Position numbers and translations under genes: made by a program. The notes beneath the pieces are model-generated. The model was given only the letters and a program-made list of their open reading frames with translations. It was not told the origin of the DNA and searched no databases. Shown here one piece after another: positions 1-7,782 of a stretch of 16,878 nucleotides of DNA. This DNA is from Treponema sp. (GTDB lineage Bacteria; Spirochaetota; Spirochaetia; Treponematales; Treponemataceae), in assembly GCA_016293005.1 (NCBI GenBank), contig JAEDFA010000043.1, positions 1 through 16,878 on the forward strand, read 5' to 3'. Each line of letters begins with the position of its first letter. The stretch's first letter is position 1.

Positions 1-42
1 TACAGCTGCTTAAATTTAGGGTGTTTTTAGACTGTACGAAAG

Positions 43-71
43 TTGACTTTTTCACTTAACGAATTTACTAT
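43..71 (+). promoter_or_regulatory. Sigma70-type promoter with no obvious gene behind it
   Basis: TTGACT at 43-48 is followed by a 17-bp spacer and TACTAT at 66-71, close to the vegetative consensus with ideal spacing. Transcription would start near 78 and run rightwards. The nearest annotated start is at 452, and a terminator-like hairpin lies before it, so the product may be a non-coding RNA. A chance match in A+T-rich DNA is possible. Confidence 0.4.
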
Positions 72-252
72 CACAACATTTTCGGGCTGTGCTATAGACA
101 AAATAATTGTTCATACAAAGTATGAGTATGATTTGTACACACAACAAACTGAATTTGCTATGTTTAAAAATAAATATATACTCTCTGAATAGTAAATGGG
201 AATGTAGATTTTAATTGTTACGGTAGAGATTGTAGTATTTGCGTTCCCATTG

Positions 253-335
253 CGACCGTTCCGCAATGCTTTGCAAACGCAGCGGTCGGCTCCAGGTGCT
301 GCTTAAGGAATTATTTAACGCGGCACTCGCGTGCC
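253..335 (+). repeat. GC-rich inverted-repeat cluster (possible dispersed repeat or structured RNA)
   Basis: CGACCG at 253-258 pairs with CGGTCG at 283-288. GGCAC at 322-326 pairs with GTGCC at 331-335 across the 4-nt loop TCGC. CCAGG (292-296) and CCTGG (334-338) could form an outer stem. The higher G+C content and the density of dyads set this block apart from its surroundings. Copies elsewhere in the genome would mark it as a repeat family; none is visible inside this window. Confidence 0.4.
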
Positions 336-353
336 TGGGGCATCAGCATCCAG

Positions 354-383
354 ATCCCGAAACGAGTTCGGGATGACGTTTTT
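354..383 (+). terminator. Perfect 8-bp hairpin followed by T5
   Basis: ATCCCGAA at 354-361 pairs perfectly with TTCGGGAT at 367-374 around a 5-nt loop, and TTTTT follows at 379-383. This is a plausible rho-independent terminator on the plus strand. The palindrome also resembles dispersed GTCATCCC...GGGAT repeats seen in other bacterial genomes (recalled, not checked), so it may be part of a repeat instead. Confidence 0.45.
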
Positions 384-434
384 CTATAAGATTTTACTTT
401 ATTTTTAAAATATAGATATTAATTTTTTTAAATC

Positions 435-445
435 TGTGTTATAAT
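435..445 (+). promoter_or_regulatory. Extended -10 promoter directly in front of the EAL gene
   Basis: TATAAT at 440-445 is preceded by TGT at 437-439, giving a perfect extended -10. The region at -35 is weak, as expected for an extended -10 promoter. The -10 ends 6 nt before the GTG at 452, so the predicted transcription start falls on or next to the start codon. The 11-mer TGTGTTATAAT at 435-445 recurs in front of the PilZ gene on the minus strand (14163-14153). Confidence 0.6.
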
Positions 446-451
446 ATTTTT

Positions 452-2125
452 GTGCTAACCGAATTAAATAAAGAATTTCACGAGTCAGAAGAGCATACGC
501 TTTTTATAATTGGAACAAACGGCGAAGAACGCCGGAGTTTAATCGATTTTTTTCAGTCAGAATATAAAATAATCACTGATTCTGCAAAAAACGGTGTCGA
601 TGTTTTAATAGAAAACCGTAAAAAAATCTGTGCGATTTTAATCGATGTTGAAGATACGTTCAAAGATGCTTTTGATTTGCTGGAAATCATCAAAAACGAT
701 TCTGATTTTTCAAATATTCCGGTGATTGTAATCGCGAACACAGATTCTGTTGAATATGCAGAAAAATGTTTTTCACTCGGCGTTTCAGATTTTCTTGTCC
801 GTCCGTTTAATTTAAAACTCTGTTCAGTTCGGCTTAAAAATCTGTTAAAAATGAACGAAATGAAAGCGGTGCTTCACGAACTTGCCCGGGATGAACTTAC
901 TCTTCTATTTACAAAACAGTCTTTTATACGCCGGGCAAACGATAAAATCAAAAAGCATCCAAATACCCAATTCGGAATTTTAGGCATAGAATTTGAAAAT
1001 TTCAAAGTTACAAACAGTCAGTATGGTCAGGAAAAATGCGATGAATATCTTGCTTATATCGGTCGCCAGATTCGTGAAATAATTTCTACCGGAATTCCGG
1101 GCCGTTACAGCGGAGATCAGTTTGTAGTTCTTTTTGAATTAAATTACGCTTTCGACGAAAATTATGTAGAAAAAATGATTGACATTTTAAAAAAGAATTC
1201 TCCAATTCCAACTCAGGTTATAAAATTCGGTTTTTATTCTCCAATCGACCCTTCTGTTCCAATTGTAAATTGCTGCGATAGAGCATTTCTTGCAATAAAA
1301 GAAATTAAAGGCCTTTACGAAAAAAGAATTGCTTTCTATGACGAACGCATAAATCAACAGCTTTTACATGAACAGAAAATTCAAATATCAATGGAATCTT
1401 CTTTAAAAAACGGCGAATTTCAGGTTTACTATCAGCCAAAACACGATTCACAAACTGGAAAAATTGCAGGTGCAGAGGCGTTAATTCGCTGGATTCATCC
1501 TGAATACGGTTTTATGTCGCCTGGTCAGTTTATTCCGCTGTTTGAAAAAAATGGTTTCATTTCAAAAGTTGATGCTTATGTTTTAAAGCGCGTATGTGAA
1601 GATTTGAGCCGATGGCAAAAAGACGGAATTACTGTTGTGCCGATTTCAATAAATGTTTCTCGCAGGGATTATTTTGTTGATGGCTGGTTTGATAATCAGT
1701 TAAAAACAATTGACAGTTACAAAATCGACCACAATCTGATTCATCTTGAAGTTACAGAATCCCTTTACTGTGAGCAGACTGATTTAATTATTCAGCAGGT
1801 TTCAAAAGCTCAGAATCTCGGCTACAAAATCGAAATGGACGACTTTGGTTCAGGATATTCTTCTCTTGGAATGCTTGCAACTTTTCCGCTCGATGTCATA
1901 AAACTCGACATCAGTTTTGTTCGCCAGCTGGAAATAAACGAAATCGTCGTTGAAAGCATTATTAAAATGGCGCACAGACTGAATTTTACCACGGTTGCAG
2001 AAGGCGCAGAAACAGAAGAGCAGGTGAAAGTCTTAAAAAGTCTTGGCTGCGATTTAATTCAAGGTTATTATTATTCAAAACCGCTTCCTGCACAAGAATT
2101 TGAAGAATATTTACGCCGTCAGTAA
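452..2125 (+). CDS. Rec-GGDEF-EAL protein, probable c-di-GMP phosphodiesterase
   Basis: This 557-aa protein has three domains and no membrane segment. Residues about 15-135 form a receiver-like fold: D65 (LIDVE) sits where the phospho-acceptor should be, but the acidic pair near residue 20 is replaced by IIGTNG and the usual Lys of the KPF motif is R117, so it may not be phosphorylated normally. Residues about 150-295 are a GGDEF domain with a degenerate SGDQF signature (220-224), unlikely to make c-di-GMP. Residues about 305-557 are an EAL domain with the key motifs present: EALIRW (342-347), N401, E433, DDFGSGYSS (463-471), K484 and E517. It should hydrolyse c-di-GMP in the cytosol. The GTG start is required because the receiver begins almost at once and there is no later start before it. 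No Shine-Dalgarno sequence precedes it. Confidence 0.9.
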   Translation: MLTELNKEFHESEEHTLFIIGTNGEERRSLIDFFQSEYKIITDSAKNGVDVLIENRKKICAILIDVEDTFKDAFDLLEIIKNDSDFSNIPVIVIANTDSVEYAEKCFSLGVSDFLVRPFNLKLCSVRLKNLLKMNEMKAVLHELARDELTLLFTKQSFIRRANDKIKKHPNTQFGILGIEFENFKVTNSQYGQEKCDEYLAYIGRQIREIISTGIPGRYSGDQFVVLFELNYAFDENYVEKMIDILKKNSPIPTQVIKFGFYSPIDPSVPIVNCCDRAFLAIKEIKGLYEKRIAFYDERINQQLLHEQKIQISMESSLKNGEFQVYYQPKHDSQTGKIAGAEALIRWIHPEYGFMSPGQFIPLFEKNGFISKVDAYVLKRVCEDLSRWQKDGITVVPISINVSRRDYFVDGWFDNQLKTIDSYKIDHNLIHLEVTESLYCEQTDLIIQQVSKAQNLGYKIEMDDFGSGYSSLGMLATFPLDVIKLDISFVRQLEINEIVVESIIKMAHRLNFTTVAEGAETEEQVKVLKSLGCDLIQGYYYSKPLPAQEFEEYLRRQ

Positions 2126-2245
2126 ATTTTAACTTGTTTTATAGAGTTTGCTGATTTTAATTTAAGTTTAATTTTTCCCGCGGATTTCTTTAAAAATTTC
2201 ATTGAAGTTTCAGAATCACAGAATTTCGTTATAAAAAATATCTAA

Positions 2246-2274
2246 TTGCACAATAGCGTGTTTTTCTCTATAAT
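2246..2274 (+). promoter_or_regulatory. Promoter of the amino-acid ABC importer operon
   Basis: TTGCAC at 2246-2251, a 17-bp spacer and a perfect TATAAT at 2269-2274. Transcription should begin near 2281, giving a leader of about 42 nt that ends in the strong ribosome site GGAGG (2313-2317). The leader is too short for a known amino-acid riboswitch. Confidence 0.65.
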
Positions 2275-2322
2275 AAGGCAATCTGCATTTCTTGCGGAAT
2301 TTTTTATTTATCGGAGGCTAAA

Positions 2323-3123
2323 ATGAAAAAGCTGACTTTAGTAGCAGGCATTTGTATGCTTGCATGTGCTTTTATGGGCTGTTCTAAAAAAACAGAAAAA
2401 GGAGAATTCACTGTTCAGAAAGGTAAATTGACAATCGGTATGGAAATCGGTTATCCGCCGTTTGAGTATTATGCAGAAGACGGAAAAACTCCTGTTGGAT
2501 TCGATGTTGAACTCGGAACAGAAATTGCAAAACGACTTGAGCTCGATGCAGAATTTATCGACACTGCATGGGACGGAATTTTTGCTGGATTAAATACAGA
2601 ACGATATGATGTTGTTATTTCAGCGGCAACAATTACGCCAGAACGCGTTGAAAACTTCCTTTTCTCTAATCCTTACATCGGAAACGGTCAGGCAATTATC
2701 GTAAGAAAAGATTCTAATCTTAAAATTAAACAGTTTTCTGATCTTCAAGGCTTAAAAGTCGGCTATCAGGCAGAAACAACTTCTGATATTTATACAAAAA
2801 AGCATTCAGCAGGTCAGTTTAAATATATCGAAAACGCTTATGACAAAGTTATGAATGCTTATGATGACCTTCGTCTTAAAAGAATTGATGCAGTTGTAAG
2901 CGACGATCTTGTTGCTGTAAATTACCTTGCTCCAGAAGATTCTCCATTTAAAAGAGTGTGGGGCGGAACTCCAGACGAATACTTCGGAATCTGTATGAAA
3001 AATGACAATACTGTTCTTCAAGAAAAAATCAATGCTGTTTTGGAAGAAATGAAAGCAGACGGAACTTTGAAATCAATTTACATAAAAATCTTTGGAATGG
3101 ATTTATCATCAAGCATTCAGTAA
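2323..3123 (+). CDS. Amino-acid ABC transporter, substrate-binding lipoprotein (family 3)
   Basis: This 266-aa protein is the extracytoplasmic binding component of a polar amino-acid importer (SBP_bac_3 family, the HisJ/ArtJ/FliY type). Residues 1-20 are a lipoprotein signal peptide ending in FMGC, so C20 would be lipidated and anchor the protein in a membrane. The mature part carries family hallmarks: YPPFEYY (44-50), GFDVELGTEIAKRL (59-72), WDGIFAGL (83-90) and TPERVENFLFSNPY (105-118), where R108 normally grips the substrate carboxylate. D194/D195 lie where the amino group is usually bound. GGAGG at 2313-2317 fixes the ATG. It is the first gene of an operon with the permease and ATPase that follow. 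The exact amino acid cannot be read from the sequence. Confidence 0.92.
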   Translation: MKKLTLVAGICMLACAFMGCSKKTEKGEFTVQKGKLTIGMEIGYPPFEYYAEDGKTPVGFDVELGTEIAKRLELDAEFIDTAWDGIFAGLNTERYDVVISAATITPERVENFLFSNPYIGNGQAIIVRKDSNLKIKQFSDLQGLKVGYQAETTSDIYTKKHSAGQFKYIENAYDKVMNAYDDLRLKRIDAVVSDDLVAVNYLAPEDSPFKRVWGGTPDEYFGICMKNDNTVLQEKINAVLEEMKADGTLKSIYIKIFGMDLSSSIQ

Positions 3124-3154
3124 TATATTTTAGTTTATAGAAGGACTTGCATTT

Positions 3155-3811
3155 ATGGAAATTATAAATAAATTTATTGCCTGGACGCCTCAGTTATTAG
3201 ACGGAGCAAAAGTTACAGTTTTAATTACTTTATGTTCTGTAAGTGCAGGTCTTCTACTTGGAATTATTCTTGCTCTTGGTTCAATGTCAAAATTTAAAGT
3301 GGTAAAGGCTTTGAGCAAGGTTTATGTTTTTTTCTTTCGTGGAACTCCGCTTTTGATGCAGCTTTATTTTGTGTATTACGGTCTTCCAGAAATCAGTCCG
3401 GCACTTACAATTAACAATAAATTTCTTGCAGCATTTATCGCATTCAGTTTAAACAGTGGAGCATATTGCAGCGAAATTTTCCGTTCGGCAATTCAGTCTA
3501 TAGACAAAGGTCAGATTGAAGCGGGAAAAGTTTTGGGTTTAAGTTATTTTCAGACAATGCGGATAATTATTCTTCCGCAGGCTGTAAAACGCTTGATTCC
3601 GCCGGTAGGAAACGAATTCATTATGATGTTAAAAGATGCATCTCTTGTTTCCATTATTGCCCTTGCAGATATTACAAAAGTAACCAGAAGCATTCAGTCT
3701 TCAACGGCAAGTTCTTTAGTTTATATTCCTGCAATTATTCTATATTTGATTATTACAGCTGTATTTACGCTTTTCTTCCATTGGCTTGAAAAGAAAAATA
3801 CTTTTGAGTAA
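3155..3811 (+). CDS. Amino-acid ABC transporter permease (HisM/GlnP family)
   Basis: This 218-aa inner-membrane protein has the size and layout of the HEQRo-type permeases for polar amino acids. It has an N-terminal segment at about 18-42, the family motif FRGTPLLMQ (61-69), and the cytoplasmic EAA loop that docks to the ATPase at about 122-142 (EAGKVLGLSYFQTMRII). There are about five membrane helices. Only one permease gene is present, so the channel is probably a homodimer. AAGGA at 3141-3145 precedes the ATG, and 31 nt separate it from the binding-protein gene with no terminator visible, consistent with one operon. Confidence 0.92.
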   Translation: MEIINKFIAWTPQLLDGAKVTVLITLCSVSAGLLLGIILALGSMSKFKVVKALSKVYVFFFRGTPLLMQLYFVYYGLPEISPALTINNKFLAAFIAFSLNSGAYCSEIFRSAIQSIDKGQIEAGKVLGLSYFQTMRIIILPQAVKRLIPPVGNEFIMMLKDASLVSIIALADITKVTRSIQSSTASSLVYIPAIILYLIITAVFTLFFHWLEKKNTFE

Positions 3812-3852
3812 AAATTCAATGATTTTGTATTTCGTTTAGGGGAATTTAAATT

Positions 3853-4611
3853 ATGGATATGATTAAAGCCGAAGACATTCATGTGTCGTTCAAAAATCTT
3901 GAAGTTTTAAAAGGCGTAAGTCTTTCTGTAAAACCTCAGGAAGTTGTCTGTATTATCGGACCAAGCGGAGCCGGAAAATCAACTTTTTTAAGGGCATTAA
4001 ATCATCTTGAACATATAAAAAACGGTAAAATTTACATCGAAGACCAGCTTTTGACTCATCACGAAAATGGTGTAAGAAAGTTAAAAATAAATTCAAAAAA
4101 ACGGCGCGAAATTCTTCTCGAAGTCGGAATGGTTTTTCAGAGATTCAATCTTTTTCCTCATAAAACCGCACTTGAAAATATTATGATTGCACCTGTAACG
4201 GTTTTAAAAAAATCTAAACAGGAAGCGCGCGAGAAAGGAATAGAACTTTTAAATCGCGTAGGGTTAGGGGATAAAATCAATGAATATCCGTCAAAACTTT
4301 CTGGCGGTCAGCAGCAGCGTGTTGCAATTGCAAGAGCTTTGGCAATGGAACCAAAAACAATTTTGTTTGATGAACCAACAAGCGCCCTCGATCCAGAATT
4401 AGTTGGCGAAGTTCTTGCTGTAATGAAACAGCTTGCAAATGACGGAATGACAATGGTCGTTGTAACTCACGAAATGGGATTTGCCCGTGAAGTTGCCGAT
4501 AGGGTAGTTTTTATGGAAGATGGAAAAATTTGCGAAGAAGGTACTCCAGAAGAAATTTTCCAGAATCCTAAGAGTGAACGCCTTCAGCAATTTTTAAAAG
4601 CAGTTTTATAA
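3853..4611 (+). CDS. Amino-acid ABC transporter ATP-binding protein (GlnQ/ArtP type)
   Basis: This 252-aa ATPase drives the importer encoded just upstream. All nucleotide-binding motifs are intact: Walker A GPSGAGKST (36-44), Q-loop glutamine Q96 in MVFQRFNLFPH, signature LSGGQ (149-153), Walker B ILFDEP (170-175), D-loop SALD, and switch histidine H206 (VTHEMGFA). The sequence HENGVRKLKINSKKRREIL at about 70-88 is a longer insertion between Walker A and the Q-loop than in the shortest members. AGGGGA at 3838-3843 serves the ATG at 3853; a second in-frame ATG lies 6 nt later. The exporter gene starts 2 nt after its stop. Confidence 0.93.
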   Translation: MDMIKAEDIHVSFKNLEVLKGVSLSVKPQEVVCIIGPSGAGKSTFLRALNHLEHIKNGKIYIEDQLLTHHENGVRKLKINSKKRREILLEVGMVFQRFNLFPHKTALENIMIAPVTVLKKSKQEAREKGIELLNRVGLGDKINEYPSKLSGGQQQRVAIARALAMEPKTILFDEPTSALDPELVGEVLAVMKQLANDGMTMVVVTHEMGFAREVADRVVFMEDGKICEEGTPEEIFQNPKSERLQQFLKAVL

Positions 4612-4613
4612 AA

Positions 4614-5564
4614 ATGAATACAGAACTCAATCAGAATCAACCGAAAACTCAAGTAAAAGGTATAATTTTTCTTTTGATTACGGCGATTGTTTGGGGAACT
4701 TCTTTTGTTTCTCAAAGCGTCGGTTCAGAAGTTGTAAGACCGTTTACTTTTATGGGAATCAGAACTCTTTTAGGTTCTTTTGTTCTTATGCCAGTTATTT
4801 TTGTGCGCGACAAAATTCAGGAAAAATCTTTATCGCCTTCAGAAATTGCGCATAAAAAAATCAAGGACAGACGAACTGTTGTAATTGGACTTTTAATCGG
4901 AATTGCTTTGTGTTTTGCAACGAATTTTCAACAGTTTGCATTTAATTATTCAACAACAGGAAAAATCGCTTTTATTACAGCATCGTACATGTTTTTTGTT
5001 CCGATTTCCTCTATTTTTTTCAAGAAAAAACTTCCGGTTGTTACATGGATTTGTGTTCTGCTTGGATTTATAGGACTTTATTTTCTGTGTTTCAAAAAAG
5101 GCGAAAATTTCTCAGTAAACAGAGGCAATATTCTTGCGTTTATATGTGCAATTTTTTTCACAGTACAGATTTTATTGATAGAAAAATACGCAAAAACCTG
5201 CGATGGAATAAGGCTTTCATGTGCCCAGTTTTTCAGCTGCGGTTTAATAAGCCTGATTCTGATGTTTATTTTTGAAAGACCATCATTTGTAGTTGTAAAA
5301 TCAGCGCTTCTACCAATTCTTTATTCTGGAATCATGAGTTGTGGAATTGCATATACGCTCCAGATTATCGGGCAAAAATACTGCGAAGCGACAATTGCTT
5401 CTTTGATTATGTGCATGGAGTCTGTATTTGCAACTATTTCAAGTGCCATTTTTGAACATAAAATTCTTCTTCCGCGAGAACTTGCAGGTTGTATAATAAT
5501 GTTCAGTGCAATTCTTATTTCACAAGTGTACGATATAATAAAAGCACGAAGGAAAGTTGTCTGA
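4614..5564 (+). CDS. EamA/DMT-family membrane transporter
   Basis: This 316-aa, very hydrophobic protein of about ten helices belongs to the drug/metabolite transporter superfamily with two EamA repeats, roughly residues 17-160 and 170-308. The first repeat opens with the typical GIIFLLITAIVWGTSFVSQ. Members export amino acids, nucleosides or other metabolites, but the substrate cannot be told here. The ATG is only 2 nt beyond the ATPase stop (TAA 4609-4611) and has no clear ribosome site of its own, so translation is probably coupled. Its place behind an amino-acid importer suggests a linked substrate or overflow export, which is inference. Confidence 0.87.
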   Translation: MNTELNQNQPKTQVKGIIFLLITAIVWGTSFVSQSVGSEVVRPFTFMGIRTLLGSFVLMPVIFVRDKIQEKSLSPSEIAHKKIKDRRTVVIGLLIGIALCFATNFQQFAFNYSTTGKIAFITASYMFFVPISSIFFKKKLPVVTWICVLLGFIGLYFLCFKKGENFSVNRGNILAFICAIFFTVQILLIEKYAKTCDGIRLSCAQFFSCGLISLILMFIFERPSFVVVKSALLPILYSGIMSCGIAYTLQIIGQKYCEATIASLIMCMESVFATISSAIFEHKILLPRELAGCIIMFSAILISQVYDIIKARRKVV

Positions 5565-5912
5565 TTTTTTACACATCATAATAAAGAAAGAGTTATAAAA
5601 TTTGCCTGTAAAAACTACTTATAATGCGTATTCTGTAAACCAAAGTTACTGCCAAATACCCCCCCCAAAAAAAAAGACACAACAGGCATCTCTTTATCTA
5701 CTCACTCGAAAACAAGTCATCCAAAGTAATCACTGAATATATCCGATAGATTATTTACAAATGTTTCAAGATTCCTGCATAACATACAATACTAAATGTA
5801 TTCCAGCAAATTTTTCATTACAGAAAATTATTTTACTTTCAGAATAAATTTTTATATATTTAAAAGAAATCGTTTAAAATTATGCAAGGTTTTAAATTTT
5901 TATAGAAAAAAT
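5565..5912. other. Gene-free stretch with C8A9 homopolymer tract
   Basis: About 350 bases with no convincing gene. No hairpin terminator is visible behind the exporter. The main feature is a run of eight C (5659-5666) followed directly by nine A (5667-5675). A perfect TATAAT at 5620-5625 has no well-placed -35. On the minus strand a 24-codon ATG frame (5689 to 5615) reads through the homopolymer; it lacks a proper ribosome site and is not called as a gene. Confidence 0.6.
5659..5675. repeat. C8-A9 double homopolymer, candidate slippage site
   Basis: Eight C followed by nine A in an intergenic region, 238 nt before the TPR-protein start. Tracts of this kind slip during replication, and in Treponema pallidum poly-G tracts upstream of some tpr genes are known to vary in length and alter expression. 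Whether this one varies cannot be seen from one sequence, and a sequencing error in run length is possible. Confidence 0.5.
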
Positions 5913-6641
5913 ATGAAAAAAATTATTTTATTTATTTTTAGTTTTATTTCGCTTTCATTTTCTGGTTTTGCAGATTCTTACAGTTCTCTTGAAAACCTTC
6001 GTGATTTACTTTACGCACAAGAACTGAACGCTGAACAAATTCTTCCTTATTACGCACAGACAGTTTCAGAGATTCAAAAAGAATTCTCGGATGATGAAAA
6101 AATTTTAAACGCTCTTTTAGCCCGTGCAGAATATTTTATGGGTCGCACTTATCAGCTTTATGAGCAAAAAGCAAACGCAATTACACATTACGAAAAAGGC
6201 GTTAAATACGCAGACACATCTCTTTCAGTTCAAGAAAATCCACTTGCTTATCTTATGAAATCAGAATGCATTTCCCAGATGTGTGCAATAAAACCAACTT
6301 CTTACGCAATTGCAAACGGTTTAAAAGTCGTCTCGCTCGCAGATGATGTTCTTTCACTAGACGAATTTAATACTGCTGCAATTTATTTAAAAGCCTCAAG
6401 ATGGATTTACGCTCCTCAAATTTTCGCAGATCAGAAAAAAGGTCGTAAAATTCTTTTGGAAAATATGAAATATTTAAATCCCAAAGACAAAGATGATATT
6501 TTTAACTTTAATCTCGCTTTAGGATATTCGTTTTTATGCAGTAAATTAAAGGATGACGCCCTTGTGTATTTAAACAAAGCCCTTGAAGTCTATCCAACAA
6601 ATAAATTCTGCATTTCTTTAATCAGCGATGCCAATGAGTAG
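5913..6641 (+). CDS. Exported TPR-like protein, first gene of envelope operon
   Basis: This 242-aa protein has no confident named family. Residues 1-20 are a signal peptide (MKKIILFIFSFISLSFSGFA) with likely cleavage after A20, so it works outside the cytoplasm. The rest is helical with TPR-like units, clearest at about 68-101 (LARAEYFMGRTYQLYEQKANAITHYEKG) and 195-228 (NLALGYSFLCSKLKDDALVYLNKALEVYP). The frame stays open upstream to 5796, but the ATG at 5913 is chosen because the signal peptide starts there and the upstream residues are low-complexity. TATAGA at 5901-5906 lies 6 nt before the ATG, but no good -35 is seen. Its last codons overlap the next gene, implying a joint role. Confidence 0.75.
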   Translation: MKKIILFIFSFISLSFSGFADSYSSLENLRDLLYAQELNAEQILPYYAQTVSEIQKEFSDDEKILNALLARAEYFMGRTYQLYEQKANAITHYEKGVKYADTSLSVQENPLAYLMKSECISQMCAIKPTSYAIANGLKVVSLADDVLSLDEFNTAAIYLKASRWIYAPQIFADQKKGRKILLENMKYLNPKDKDDIFNFNLALGYSFLCSKLKDDALVYLNKALEVYPTNKFCISLISDANE

Positions 6642-7782
6642 TAATTCTTCTATTATATTCGGAATTTACGCAATCATTTGTCTCGTCGTTGCAATATATT
6701 TTTTTGCAATTTGCTTGGGAAACACGATTTATATTCACAAGAACACTAAAAAACCTCTTTTAAAAAACGGACCAAAAGTTTCTGTTCTGCTTCCGGCAAG
6801 AAACGAAGAAAAAAATCTGGAAAACTGCTTAAATAAACTTGTATCGCAGGATTACCAAAACTACGATATTTTTATTTTAGATGATAATTCTACAGACAGA
6901 ACTCTAGAAATCGCACTCTGGTTTAAAAAAAATCATTCGGACAAAGTTCATGTCATTCAGGGAAAATCTCTTCCTGCAGATTGGAACGGAAAACCTTATG
7001 CCATGCACCAGTTAGTTCAGGCTGCTGACGGCGAAATTCTTCTTTTTACAGATGTAGATACGAAACACAAAAAATCAAGCGTTTCCTTTGCAGTTACAAA
7101 TTTAATTTTAAACGATGTCGATATGATTTCCGGTTACATTCACGAAGAAATGGAAACTTTCGGGGAAAAAATTACTGTTTCATCGATGTTCCTTTTGAGT
7201 GCGCTTGTCGTTCCCCTTTTTTTAAACGGAATTTCAAAATTCAATTTTTTTTCAAATGCAATCGGTCAGTATATTGCAGTAAAAGCAGATGCGTTTAAAA
7301 AATCTGGCGGTTATGAAGTCGTAAAAAAAGTTACAACAGAAGATGTTTTTCTTGCCCGAAATATGAAAAAATGCGGATTTAAAACATTATTCATTGACAT
7401 AAAAAATCAGTGTTCATGCAGAATGTACGAAGGCTACATAAACAGTGTTCACGGAATCGGGAAAAATCTTTTTGACTTTCTGGGAAAATCTGCACCGATT
7501 CTATTTTTAGTTCTTTCTGCAGTCATAATTTTTCTTGTGATTCCTCCGTTTTTCATTTATTTTTCTGAAGGCTTTCCGTTCTGGATAAAAAGTTCTTTGT
7601 TTTTTTCAACAAATTTTCAAATTCTGACTTGGTTTTTTCTGCTTTATGACCGCGGAAACGACATCTGGATTTCACTTTTATATCAGTTAATCTTTTTGAA
7701 TATCGTTATCATTGGAATTTCTTCATTTTGCAGAACTGTATCTGGCAAAGGATTTCAATGGAAAGGACGGACTGTAAGCTAA
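6628..7782 (+). CDS. Membrane glycosyltransferase family 2 (HpnB/CrtQ-like)
   Basis: This 384-aa enzyme should transfer a sugar from a nucleotide-sugar donor to a lipid or isoprenoid-type acceptor at the inner face of the membrane. It has one N-terminal helix (about 9-31), then a GT-A fold: VSVLLPARNEEKN (51-63), LDDNSTD (84-90), the conserved LPADWNGKPYAMHQ (115-128), the metal-binding DVD (142-144) and the acceptor-side TED (237-239). Several C-terminal helices follow (about 285-375). The WxGKxxA element and the C-terminal helices match the HpnB/CrtQ branch rather than soluble GT2 enzymes. The start overlaps the TPR gene by 14 nt (or 8 nt if the ATG at 6634 is used), and the acyltransferase gene begins immediately at its stop. 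The donor and acceptor are unknown. Confidence 0.85.
   Translation: MPMSSNSSIIFGIYAIICLVVAIYFFAICLGNTIYIHKNTKKPLLKNGPKVSVLLPARNEEKNLENCLNKLVSQDYQNYDIFILDDNSTDRTLEIALWFKKNHSDKVHVIQGKSLPADWNGKPYAMHQLVQAADGEILLFTDVDTKHKKSSVSFAVTNLILNDVDMISGYIHEEMETFGEKITVSSMFLLSALVVPLFLNGISKFNFFSNAIGQYIAVKADAFKKSGGYEVVKKVTTEDVFLARNMKKCGFKTLFIDIKNQCSCRMYEGYINSVHGIGKNLFDFLGKSAPILFLVLSAVIIFLVIPPFFIYFSEGFPFWIKSSLFFSTNFQILTWFFLLYDRGNDIWISLLYQLIFLNIVIIGISSFCRTVSGKGFQWKGRTVS

Larger units (their letters stand above)
1..451. other. Gene-free leading stretch with promoter, hairpins and terminator-like element
   Basis: No convincing gene is visible on either strand. Frame 3 is open from the window edge to a TAA at 57-59 and could be the last 18 codons of an upstream gene, but nothing in it is recognisable. 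The first 240 bases are A+T-rich like the rest of the window. Bases about 241-375 are clearly richer in G+C and packed with inverted repeats, which are listed separately. The likely readings are an intergenic dispersed repeat or a structured RNA locus ending at the hairpin and T run at 354-383. Confidence 0.6.

Noticed and set aside
122..214. 30-codon ATG frame downstream of the orphan promoter
   Set aside because: No ribosome site, no recognisable protein character, and A+T-rich composition typical of chance frames.
211..345. Open frame of about 44 codons on the minus strand across the GC-rich segment
   Set aside because: It has no start codon after the preceding in-frame TGA, no ribosome site, and covers the inverted repeats. 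It is open because the block is richer in G+C.
2281..2322. Amino-acid riboswitch in the importer leader
   Set aside because: The predicted leader is about 42 nt, too short for lysine or glycine riboswitches, and shows no conserved core.
5796..5912. Upstream extension of the TPR protein by 39 residues
   Set aside because: The extension is low-complexity Lys/Phe/Asn/Tyr and would bury a clear signal peptide. The ATG at 5913 starts the signal sequence exactly.
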